From Novosphingobium sp. 17-62-19 (GTDB lineage: Bacteria; Pseudomonadota; Alphaproteobacteria; Sphingomonadales; Sphingomonadaceae): a DNA stretch of 60,138 nt. The notes below the pieces were generated by a model. It worked only from the letters and a program-made list of their open reading frames with translations. It had not been told where the DNA came from and searched no databases. The stretch is taken from NCBI RefSeq assembly GCF_002256775.1, contig NZ_NCII01000004.1, forward strand, positions 1 to 60,138, read 5' to 3'. Shown here one piece after another: positions 8,069 through 16,300 of the stretch (its first letter is position 1; each line of letters begins with the position of its first letter). The translations under genes and the position numbers were made by a program.

Positions 8069-8196
8069 AAGGTTGGCACAAAATGGCTAACGAACGGGCC
8101 GCGACAGCGTTCCGGCTGAGTTTAGCGGCGGTGTTTTACGCCAATGCGACGTAGGGAACGGCCCGCTATCAAGCCTTTTTGCGCCAAGCCAACCTT
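8069..8196. repeat. Imperfect terminal inverted repeat element, MITE-like
   Basis: The outer nine bases AAGGTTGGC (8069-8077) are repeated inverted at 8188-8196. After a 4-base gap the arms continue to pair (about 17 of 23 positions, ending in CGGGCCG), giving arms of roughly 35 bases around a short core. No open frame lies inside. This fits a miniature non-autonomous element or a long transcribed hairpin in the divergent region between egtD and the next transporter. The rest of 7929-8302 holds the unlocated divergent promoters and nothing else that I recognise. Confidence 0.45.
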
Positions 8197-8302
8197 GTCA
8201 CCCGCAGAATAGCGCTGCATGACCTTGCTCTCAATCTTGCAGCAAACTGTGCCGATCATTGTGTTTGATTGGCAGGATCGGGGAAGGCAAAGCCGCTACA
8301 GC

Positions 8303-9319
8303 ATGGCCAGGCGTTACAGACTTCCATCGGTTGACCCCTTCCTGATCTGGCTTGTCGGCACCATCGTGCTTGCCAGCATCCTTCCCGCGCGCGGGGTCGC
8401 GCTCGCCGCGTTCGACATTGCTGCAGACTCCGCCATCGTCCTGCTGTTCTTCCTCCACGGCGCAAAGCTTTCGCGTGAGGCAGTGCTTTCGGGCATCGGC
8501 AACTGGCGCCTGCACCTGATGACGCTGGCTTTCACGTATGCGCTTTTTCCCGTCCTCGGTCTTGCCGCCGCCCGTACTTCGGGCCTTGTGATCGACCCTG
8601 CGCTGGCGCAAGGGATACTGTTCCTCGCGCTCCTTCCGTCCACCGTGCAAAGCTCGATCGCCTTCACCGCGATGGCGGGTGGGAACGTGGCAGCGGCGGT
8701 GTGTAGTGCATCGCTCTCCAACCTCGTTGGCATCGTGCTTACGCCGTTGCTGGTCGCGCTGTTCATCCACTCGGGCGGGGCGGGCGAAATGGACGGGCTT
8801 GGCTCTGTGCAGAAGATCGCAACACAATTGCTGCTGCCGTTCGTTGCCGGGCATCTTCTGCGGCCGGTCATCGGCAAGTGGATCGACAAGCACAAGAAGC
8901 TGCTCCAGCCGGTAGATCGCTCCTCGGTGCTGCTCGTGGTCTACTCGGCCTTCAGCGCTGCCGTGGCGAATGGCGTATGGCAGCGCGTGGGTCTGTTCGA
9001 CCTTGGCGTGCTGCTGCTGGCATCAAGCGTCATCCTTGCCATCGTCATCGCGGTCAACGGTGTGGCCGCGCGCTTTGCTGGCCTGCCGCGTGAAGATGCC
9101 ATTGTGCTTCTATTCTGTGGCTCGAAGAAAAGCCTCGTTTCGGGCGTGCCGATGGCAGGCGCGCTTTTCGCTCCGGCGCAAGTAGGCATGGTGATCCTGC
9201 CTTTGATGATCTTTCACCAGCTGCAACTGGTCGTCTGCGCATGGCTGGCAGGCCGTTACCGCGCCGAAGCAGAGGCCGCCATGAGCCCGCCGCGCGCGGA
9301 GGAGTGCCGTTCCGCATGA
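8303..9319 (+). CDS. Bile acid:sodium symporter family (SBF-like) transporter
   Basis: An inner-membrane protein of 338 residues with about ten hydrophobic segments. FFLHGAKLSREAV, the LPSTVQSSIAFTAMAGGNVAAAV segment and CGSKKSLVSGVPMA are typical of the SBF-like family related to the bile acid:Na+ symporters, whose bacterial members are mostly of unknown substrate. The ATG at 8303 is preferred since similarity starts there; an in-frame ATG at 8219 would add 28 hydrophilic residues. It stands alone, divergent from the egt operon. The substrate cannot be told from sequence. Confidence 0.85.
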   Translation: MARRYRLPSVDPFLIWLVGTIVLASILPARGVALAAFDIAADSAIVLLFFLHGAKLSREAVLSGIGNWRLHLMTLAFTYALFPVLGLAAARTSGLVIDPALAQGILFLALLPSTVQSSIAFTAMAGGNVAAAVCSASLSNLVGIVLTPLLVALFIHSGGAGEMDGLGSVQKIATQLLLPFVAGHLLRPVIGKWIDKHKKLLQPVDRSSVLLVVYSAFSAAVANGVWQRVGLFDLGVLLLASSVILAIVIAVNGVAARFAGLPREDAIVLLFCGSKKSLVSGVPMAGALFAPAQVGMVILPLMIFHQLQLVVCAWLAGRYRAEAEAAMSPPRAEECRSA

Positions 9320-9430
9320 GCGTTCTTGCCGACCGCATTCACCGACTGCCTGAACGCAAACAATAGCTGTCTATCGAACGCATGTTGGTGCGTGATCCAA
9401 GTGTGCGCCATTTTATACATAGCCTACATC

Positions 9431-9466
9431 AAAATCTGATCCGGCCTGAAAATATGATCCGGCCTG
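9431..9466 (+). repeat. Tandem 18-bp direct repeat upstream of the adaptor/tolC operon
   Basis: AAAATCTGATCCGGCCTG and AAAATATGATCCGGCCTG stand head to tail, 17 of 18 bases identical, just downstream of a TATACAT-like box at 9414-9420. Two adjacent identical sites one and three-quarter helical turns apart suggest an operator for a DNA-binding regulator, but it could equally be a small duplication. The gap 9320-9562 holds no gene. Confidence 0.4.
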
Positions 9467-9498
9467 TGCCGATTTCTCGCCATGCAAGGTGAGGGGAT

Positions 9499-9513
9499 AG
9501 GACCTGCGGTCCT
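9499..9513. other. Perfect palindrome in the leader of the adaptor gene
   Basis: AGGACC-TGC-GGTCCT forms a perfect six-base-pair inverted repeat about 50 bases before the adaptor start codon. It could be a regulator site or a small leader hairpin. There is no poly-T run to make it a terminator. Confidence 0.3.
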
Positions 9514-9562
9514 GTTCCCGCAACGCGACCGGCTGCATCAGCCGCCCGTGGGGGGCAGGGAC

Positions 9563-10552
9563 ATGGATCGGAAGAAGGCACTCTGGCTTGGTGTTGCAGG
9601 CTTCGCCGCCATCGGCGCGGGAGCCTATGCCTTTGGCGGCGGCGAACCGGACGAGAAGCGCAAGCCAGCAGCGATGGCGCGCCCGGCTTCTGCGGTGGCG
9701 GAGGGCGCAAAGATCGTGCCGCAACCTGCTGCGATGACCGCGGCAGGCCTTGATGCTTCGCGGCCCACCGATTGCCTGATCGAACCATCTGCCGTGGTGC
9801 GGGTGAACAGTGGGGTGGAAGGCGTGGTGCAGGCGGTGTTCGTTGATCGTGGCGACACCGTCACGCGCGGGCAGGTGGTGGCCCAATTGCGTGCCGATGT
9901 GGATCGCGCTGGGGCAGCAGCGGCGCAGGCGCGGGCGGGCAATGTCTTTGCCGAACGGGCGGCGGCCAGCCGTGCTGCCTATCTCGATTCCGTGCGTAAG
10001 CGCAGCGAGCAAATAGCGCAGTTCCTGGCCCGCGATGCGGTGGAAGAGGCGCAGGCCAATGCCCGTGCTGCGGGCGAAGAGCGGCGTGCGGCGGCGCAGA
10101 ACCAGCGTGTGGCCGCACTTGAATATGCGCAGAGCCAGCGCGTGCTTGCCGAAAAGACCGTGCGCAGCCCTGTTTCGGGCATCGTGACCGAAAGGGTGAT
10201 GTCTGCTGGTGAATATCGCGGGCCGGATGCGACGCATATCGTCACGGTGGCACAAGTCGATCCACTGCACGTGGAGGTATTTGCGCCGATTGCCCAACTC
10301 GATGCAATCAAACTGGGCGATACGGTGACGATCATTCCCGAAGATCCGGTGGGTGGTGAATACAATGCCGTGGTGAAGGTTGTGGACCGTGTATTCGATG
10401 CTGCCAGCGGCACCTTCGGTATGCGTCTTGAGCTGCCCAATCCCGGCAATGCGCTGCCTGCGGGTTTGCGCTGCACGATCCGCATCGGCGGAGCGCTGCC
10501 ACTTCCACGACCGTCGCGGCCACCGGTTCGCCGACCTTCCACAGCCAGCTGA
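9563..10552 (+). CDS. HlyD/RND-type periplasmic adaptor protein
   Basis: Inner-membrane-anchored periplasmic adaptor of 329 residues that bridges an inner-membrane component and a TolC-type channel. An N-terminal membrane anchor (ALWLGVAGFAAIGAGAYAF) is followed by half of a lipoyl/barrel-sandwich domain (VNSGVEGVVQAVFVDRGDTV), an alanine-rich coiled coil, the second lipoyl half (KTVRSPVSGIVTERVM) and a beta-barrel domain (PLHVEVFAPIAQLDAIKLGD). The ATG at 9563 has GGGGCAGGGA just before it, so I prefer it to upstream starts. It lies 41 bases before a TolC gene. No RND pump or ABC transporter gene accompanies it, which is unusual for an efflux adaptor and links it to the giant-protein block. 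Confidence 0.85.
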   Translation: MDRKKALWLGVAGFAAIGAGAYAFGGGEPDEKRKPAAMARPASAVAEGAKIVPQPAAMTAAGLDASRPTDCLIEPSAVVRVNSGVEGVVQAVFVDRGDTVTRGQVVAQLRADVDRAGAAAAQARAGNVFAERAAASRAAYLDSVRKRSEQIAQFLARDAVEEAQANARAAGEERRAAAQNQRVAALEYAQSQRVLAEKTVRSPVSGIVTERVMSAGEYRGPDATHIVTVAQVDPLHVEVFAPIAQLDAIKLGDTVTIIPEDPVGGEYNAVVKVVDRVFDAASGTFGMRLELPNPGNALPAGLRCTIRIGGALPLPRPSRPPVRRPSTAS

Positions 10553-10593
10553 GCCATCAATCGATCCACGCTACTAGCAGGAGCCTGTCGCCG

Positions 10594-12084
10594 ATGACCC
10601 GCAAGTTCGCGCTTCTCGCCTGTTCCGCAACGCTTTTGCTGACGGAATTCCCAGTCCAAGCTGAAACGTTGCAGGCGGCGTTGCAGGCCGCCTATGAAAA
10701 CAACCCCACGCTTGGTGCGCACCGCGCTGCGGTGCGCGCAGCGGATGAAGGGGTGCCTCAAGCGTTGGCAGCGGGGCGACCGACATTGGAAGGCAGCGCA
10801 ACCTATCAGGAGAACCTGCTGCGCGGCGTACCTGCTGGCGGCGGCTTCTTCTCCAACCCTCAGCGGCAGGTGGTGGGGCAAGTGAACCTTACTGTGCCGA
10901 TCATCACCTTTGGCGCGGTGCGCAACAGCGTGCGTGCCGCCCAGAGCCGGGTCGAGGCGAGCCGCATGGGTCTGCGTGGGACCGAGAGCGAGTTGTTCAC
11001 CAACGTCGTTGGTGCCTACATGGACGTGCTGCGCGACGAGGCGGTGGTGCAACTGAACGAGCGCAACACCGAAGTGATGCTCTTCACGCTTGGGGAAACG
11101 CGCGAACGCAATTCTGCTGGTAACCGTGGGCCGACCGACGTGGCGCAGGCTGAGGCGCGGCTGGCGCTGGCGCAAAGCCAATTGGAAACGGCCCGTGCGC
11201 AACTGGTGTCGAGCCGCGAGACCTATATCCGATTGGTGGGCCATCCGCCGGGACAGCTGGATGAGCCGGAAGTGCTGCCCAATCTGCCCGCAACGGTTGC
11301 AGGCGCAGTTTCCACCGCGCTGGCCAACAATCAGGAACTGCAGGCTGCGCGGGCAGAGGTGACGGCAGCAGGCTTTGATGCTGATGCAGCGCAGTCTGCG
11401 CGTCTGCCACGGATCAGCGGCGTGGGCAGCGTAAACCAGTACGACTATCTCGGCTCGCTGGCGCAGGGGACTGGGCCGAGGAACATGGACCAGGGTACCA
11501 CAGCCTTTGTGGGGATGCGGCTGGACGTGCCGCTGTTCGATGGTGGGCGACAAGCGTCGCAAGTAAGGCAAGCCCGGGCAAGGCAGGAACAGACCGGAGA
11601 GCAGGTGATTGCTGCCGAGCGTGCAGTGGTGGCGCAGGCGCGTTCTGCCTATGCCACTTGGCAAGCGGCGAGCAAGGTGACCGAGACCGCGCGGCGTGGC
11701 GTGGATGCCAATCTGCGGGTGCTCACTGGCTTGCGTGCAGAGACGGCGGCAGGGTTCCGACCGCTGCTGGACAGGCTGAACGCCGAGCAAGAATTGCTGA
11801 ACGCGCAGGTGACTTTGGTGACAGCGCGGCGCGATGCCTATGTGGCGGGCTTTGCGCTCTTGGCATCAATGGGGCTGGCCGAGGCCCGCAACCTGAACTT
11901 CGACAGTGGTGTGCTCTATGATCCGGTGGTCAATTACGAGGACGTGAAGGGGCTGCTGCTGAACTGGAACCCCGACCCTGTACGGCCGACGCAAAGCACA
12001 TCGACGGCAGAGACGCCGCCGCAGGATGCAATCGTGGCACCACCCTCTGTCTCGCCGGTTCCACAGATCAATCAAGGGCAATGA
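10594..12084 (+). CDS. TolC-family outer membrane protein
   Basis: Outer-membrane channel of 496 residues. It has a classic signal peptide (KFALLACSATLLLTEFPVQA followed by ETLQAAL), the N-terminal ENNPTLGAHRAAVRAADEGV repeat half, paired coiled-coil segments and the second half beginning TALANNQELQAARAEV. The mid-protein VPLFDGGRQASQVRQARARQ is a TolC hallmark. AGGAG lies about ten bases before the ATG. The C-terminal ~45 residues are proline/threonine-rich and probably periplasmic. It most resembles TolC proteins of type I secretion and is the candidate outer-membrane exit for the giant protein. Confidence 0.9.
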   Translation: MTRKFALLACSATLLLTEFPVQAETLQAALQAAYENNPTLGAHRAAVRAADEGVPQALAAGRPTLEGSATYQENLLRGVPAGGGFFSNPQRQVVGQVNLTVPIITFGAVRNSVRAAQSRVEASRMGLRGTESELFTNVVGAYMDVLRDEAVVQLNERNTEVMLFTLGETRERNSAGNRGPTDVAQAEARLALAQSQLETARAQLVSSRETYIRLVGHPPGQLDEPEVLPNLPATVAGAVSTALANNQELQAARAEVTAAGFDADAAQSARLPRISGVGSVNQYDYLGSLAQGTGPRNMDQGTTAFVGMRLDVPLFDGGRQASQVRQARARQEQTGEQVIAAERAVVAQARSAYATWQAASKVTETARRGVDANLRVLTGLRAETAAGFRPLLDRLNAEQELLNAQVTLVTARRDAYVAGFALLASMGLAEARNLNFDSGVLYDPVVNYEDVKGLLLNWNPDPVRPTQSTSTAETPPQDAIVAPPSVSPVPQINQGQ

Positions 12085-12137
12085 TGAATTTAGCCAGCTA
12101 TTCTGGCGCATTTACCTTAGAGGAACCGCAGAAAGCG

Positions 12138-12155
12138 CCCTGTTTTCGGACAGGG
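12138..12155. other. Hairpin between tolC and the sigma factor gene
   Basis: CCCTGT and ACAGGG pair around a six-base loop 54 bases after the tolC stop. No T-run follows, so it is at best a weak terminator or a processing/pausing site separating adaptor-tolC expression from the downstream block. The promoter of the sigma gene probably lies between here and 12242, but I cannot point to clear boxes. Confidence 0.35.
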
Positions 12156-12242
12156 TATGATAAAGAAAGCGGCAATCCGTTAACTAATATTGCTAGAAGC
12201 TTGTCTGTTTGGCATCCTGACCAGCATGGCCGGGAGTGGCGA

Positions 12243-12782
12243 GTGGACTACGCGAGATTGGCGAGCGACTGGCGCGAGGGTGATCGCGAGGCGGGCAATG
12301 TGCTCTTTTCGGCGCTTTCGTCCGAATTGCGCGCAATTGCCGCCGCTCGGCTGCGGCAAGAACGCAATTGCTCGCTCTCGATTGGAGACCTCGTCAATGA
12401 GGCGATGGTCAAGCTATTCCGTCTCAATCTCATCGAATTTCGCAGCCGTGCGCACATTCTTGCGCTGACATCACGGCTGATGCGGCAAATATTGGTGGAC
12501 GAGGCTCGCAAGCGCAATGCAGCGCGGCACAACCATGAATCGGTAACGCTCAACACCAATGTCGCCGAATGGGAGATGCCTGTAGATCTGATGACGATCG
12601 ACATGCTGCTGAAGGATCTGCACCTGATTGATCCCGAACGCTCGCAAATCGTTGAAATGCGGTTCTTTGGCGGCATGTCGTCCGAAGATATTGCCGAAGT
12701 ACTGGGTCTTTCAGAGGCGACCGTGAAGCGCCGCTGGGCCGCCACGCGCGCTTGGCTGCGTCACCGATTGCGACATCCGTAA
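12243..12782 (+). CDS. ECF sigma factor of the Sig-70_X6/ECF-like group
   Basis: An RNA polymerase sigma factor of 179 residues with region 2 (LFSALSSELRAIAAARLRQE through LVNEAMVKLFRL and LTSRLMRQILVDEARKRNA) and region 4 (LHLIDPERSQIVEMRFFGG, then helix-turn-helix MSSEDIAEVLGLSEATVKRRW). I chose the GTG at 12243, which has GGGAG six bases before it and gives the family's usual length; an ATG at 12081 overlapping the tolC stop would add 54 residues without family similarity. Members of this group are usually found next to serine/threonine kinases. Here the next genes are a 62-residue protein and the giant surface protein, so it is the likely transcriptional switch for them. Confidence 0.85.
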   Translation: MDYARLASDWREGDREAGNVLFSALSSELRAIAAARLRQERNCSLSIGDLVNEAMVKLFRLNLIEFRSRAHILALTSRLMRQILVDEARKRNAARHNHESVTLNTNVAEWEMPVDLMTIDMLLKDLHLIDPERSQIVEMRFFGGMSSEDIAEVLGLSEATVKRRWAATRAWLRHRLRHP

Positions 12783-12792
12783 GGGGCGCAGC

Positions 12793-12981
12793 ATGACGGG
12801 AGGCGACGGCATCCATCATGCAGAGCGCCGCGCCATGGCGCTTCTGGAAGAGGCGATGGATCAGCCGTTGGACGAACGCAGGGACTGGCTGGAAAATTGT
12901 TCCGAAGCCGACGATCAAGTGCGTGCGCTGGCGCTGGCAATGCTGCTTTCCGACGAATCGAGCGACGGATCGCTGCGCTGA
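12793..12981 (+). CDS. Small protein resembling the N-terminal helical segment of sigma-linked Ser/Thr kinases
   Basis: A 62-residue acidic helical protein starting ten bases after the sigma factor stop. MALLEEAMDQPLDERRDWLENC and DQVRALALAMLLSDE follow the pattern of the short N-terminal region of serine/threonine kinases that are encoded beside sigma factors of this group. The kinase domain itself is missing, and I see no continuation in another frame, so it is either an eroded remnant or a free-standing regulator of the sigma factor. The similarity is by eye and moderate. Confidence 0.55.
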   Translation: MTGGDGIHHAERRAMALLEEAMDQPLDERRDWLENCSEADDQVRALALAMLLSDESSDGSLR

Positions 12982-13188
12982 GCGGAAGCGGCGATTGGCG
13001 CCCCGGGATTTTCACGGCCTCAGCGACAAATTCGTGATCCCGTACAACCCGTTTTGACGCCTTCCATTATGGGGGCAGATTGCATGTGCGGTAGCCCCGA
13101 AAATGGGGGGCTGGATGGGTCTTCGCGAAGCTTTGGCAAGCAACCGGGCTGCGGTCTGGCGGTTAACCTTTTGTAGCGGAGGTCGCCT
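12982..13188 (+). promoter_or_regulatory. Leader of the giant gene with several short hairpins
   Basis: Non-coding stretch of 207 bases. AGCCCC (13093-13098) pairs with GGGGCT (13107-13112), CTTCGCGAAG (13121-13130) is self-complementary, AACCG and CGGTT flank 13141-13165, and a GGTTAACC palindrome precedes the ribosome site. A strong CGGAGG lies about seven bases before the GTG start of the giant gene. The hairpins suggest a structured 5' leader, but no known riboswitch fits. No clear promoter boxes can be named. Confidence 0.4.
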
Positions 13189-13374
13189 GTGAACCAGCGC
13201 AGGCTTGGCGATCTTCGCGGGCGATTGGCCCGCCTTGCCACAATCGAACCGATCACCGGGCGTTTCAAGGACTGGCAGCGGGCACGGCTCCGCACATCCA
13301 CGACGCTGGCGAGCACGCTTGCCAACCGGCTCTCGCTGGAAACGCTTGAACCTCGGCTGCTCCTTTCCGCCGAC
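13189..13374 (+). other. N-terminal LEPR-XLL segment of the giant protein
   Basis: Residues 1-62. Thirteen arginines and one lysine with few acids precede the motif LEPRLLLSAD, after which the beta modules start at once. There is no hydrophobic core for Sec signal peptidase or twin-arginine motif. In known proteins the motif is confined to the N-terminus of giant exported proteins, which makes it a candidate export or recognition signal; its role is not established. Confidence 0.8.
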
Positions 13375-16300
13375 ACACCACCCATCGAAGGGCGGATCGA
13401 TGTGGCGGGTGAGACCGACCAGTTCATCGTCAAGATCAGCACGCCTTCGCAGTATGTATTTGATTCGTTGACTGATTCGTCGGCGATCAGCTGGAATCTG
13501 GCCGATCCGTCCGGGCAGGTCATCGCCAACCGCGCGTTTGGCGCATCTGATGCGCGCGATTTTACGGGTGCGCCGGTGCTGGACCTTGCCATCGGCGAGT
13601 ACACGCTGAGCATTGATGGGTCAGCTGACGCCACCGGCAACTATGCGTTCCGACTGCTCGATCTGGCCGATGCGACACCGCTGACGCTGGGAGAGCGCAT
13701 TGCCGCCAACAATCCCGGCAAGCAGACCGACCTGTACAGTTTCGACGTGACGGCGGGGCAAAGTTTCTATTTTGATGCGCAGAGCCTGACCGGCGGGGAT
13801 GCCTCGTGGCGCTTGCTCGGACCGGATGGCGAGCAAGTGCGTCCGCCTGCCAATATCAGTGATTCCGGTGTGTTCTCGCTCAGCCGTACGGGCAAATACA
13901 CGCTTTCGCTCGAAGCGCGTGATAGCAATGCAACGGCCATCGCTTACGCCTTCACGCTTTCACGCGTGACGCATGAAACCGCCCCACTGTTGTTGGGAAC
14001 GACCGAGGTGGGCGAGATTGACCTTGCCGGCAATACCGACAGCTACGAATTCACGCTTGCTGCCGACTCTCGGGTGCTGTTCGATACACTGCAGAACAGT
14101 GGTCTGCGCTGGACTCTGACGGGGCCGCGCGGTGTGGTGGTGAGTAACCGGTCGCTGGCCTCATCGGATACCAACGGCGGCGATCCCGTGCTGGACCTGG
14201 TGGCGGGAAGCTATCGTCTGACGATTGCGGGTGACACCAACAGCGATGGAAAAGGCCGCTATGCCTTCCGCTTGCTTGATGCCACAAGTGCTTTGCCGAC
14301 CACCTATGGAGCCGCTTTTTCGGCTGCGATTGGCAATGGAAATACGATCGCAGAGCGCGAACGTGCTGCGGGGGCGCCGATCGGTGGAAGTGCTGCTGGC
14401 AACCGCAGTTGGACCGTTGATCGCCTCAATGACCTGACCGTCGCCGATACTGCAGCGCTCAGGTCTGAGCAGATTACGGTTGAGGCGTGGTTGCTGGGTG
14501 ACGGCGGCGACTTCTATGAAGGCGCGGTTACCAAGATCAGCGATTCCAGTTGGAACGATGGCTATGGACTGGTGCGTACCGGCGAGACGGTGCGGTTCTT
14601 CGTCAATTCGTGGTCGGGGTCGTTTGTTGAATACGCGGTAGATGGCGACGAATGGCACCATGTTGCCGGGACATATGACGGCGCGGCTCTAAAACTCTAT
14701 GTGGATGGCCAGCTGGTGGCCGAAAGCGCGTTTGCCGAAGCAATTCGCCATACCAACAATGCGCTTTCCATCGGCGGCGCTCCGGCGAGCGACTACCGCT
14801 GGAACGGATCGATCGACGAAGCGCGCGTGTGGAACCTGGCGCGCTCAGCCGAGCAGATTGCTGCGACATGGCAGGTACCGCTGAGCGGGAATGAGACCGG
14901 GCTGATCGGCTATTGGCCGTTCGATGAAGAAAATGGGCCGCTTGCTGCCGATCTCTCGCCCACAGCGGCGATGGCCACTCTGCGCAGCGCACCTGCTACT
15001 GAGACACGCCTTTACAGCTTTGCCGCAAGCAAAGGCGAGCGCGTGTTTTTCGACGTGCTGAGTTATACCGGCGCAAGTCTCCATATTCGTGTGCTTGATC
15101 CCGCGGGGCGGCAGATTCGCACTTCTACCGGGCTGATTGACCTCGATCTTTCCGATCTGCCGATGGATGGCACCTATACACTGGCAATTGAGGGTTATCT
15201 TTACAACGAGCTGGGTGCGCAGTTCAGCGCGGTGCTGCACAAGGCCAGTCGTAGCGAGGCTACGCTGGTGCCCGGCGTGACGGTTACCGGGACCGTAGCC
15301 GCGTTGCAGACTCAGGCGTACAGCTTCACCTTGGCCGATGCGAAGCAACTGGTGTTCGATACGCTGAGCGGGGCGGCAGACATCACGTGGACCCTGCGCG
15401 GCCCACGCGGGATCGAGGTTTCTGCGCGCACTTTCCGCAATTCGGACAGCGCTGATCTGGCAGGCTCAGGGCTGCTCGATTTGCCCGAAGGTGATTATGT
15501 GATCGAAGTGGCGGGGCAAGGCGCGGCAAGTGGCGCGTTTTCGTTCCGCCTGCTCGACATTGCGGCGGCCACTCCGCTGACGATTGGTGTCGGCACGTCG
15601 TTCGCATTTGATCCTGCCAACAGTAGCAGGACGTTCCGTTTTTCAGCCGCCGCTGGCGATCAGTTGCAAGTTGTGCGCAGCGATGGCCTTGCGCATGACG
15701 CCTACGTTCGCGTGATCGATCCGACCGGGCGGCAAGTCTATGGCCCGGCCTATTTCGGCTCCGACAATGTGTTCACAGCCGCGATGGCCGGTGAATACAC
15801 GGTGCTTGTCGAATCCCGATATTACATCACATCGAGCGAAACCTACGGCTTCAGCGTGGACCGGTTGGGCAATACGCCGCCTGCCAACACGTCAACCGGC
15901 ACACCGCTTGTGCTGGGCAGCACGGTGAACGACACGCTTAGTGCGGCGGGTGAAACCGACCTGTTCACTTTCACCACCGCAGGACCGGTGCGAGTGCTGA
16001 TGGATTCACTGACGCTCGACGCGTCCAAGACCTGGACGCTGGTCGGCCCGCGTGGCGTGGAGACAGGGCCTTGGAATCTCCGGGATTCCGATAGCTATGA
16101 TCGAAGCGGCAATACTGTGATCGATCTGCCGCTGGCAGGCAGTTACCAGTTGCGCATAACCGGTTCGGCCGGTGCCTATGGTTTCCGCCTGCTCGATATT
16201 GCAGCAGCTACGCCGATCACCCCGGGACCGACGACCGTAAGCGGTGTGCTGACACCGGGACGGTCCACTGCAATGTACCGGTTCAGTGGGACGGCGGGCG

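Noticed and set aside
9979-11790. A 603-codon minus-strand frame opposite the adaptor and tolC genes
   Set aside because: The plus strand encodes two complete, recognisable proteins here; the opposite translation shows no family pattern.
12081-12242. A longer sigma factor starting at the tolC stop
   Set aside because: ATGA overlap is tempting, but the 54 additional residues have no family similarity, the stretch contains a hairpin, and the GTG at 12243 has its own ribosome site.
13085-13188. A cyclic-di-GMP (GEMM) riboswitch in the giant gene's leader
   Set aside because: Several short hairpins and a GGTTAACC are present, but the conserved AGGGCAAA and GACGCAAAGCC segments of the motif are missing.
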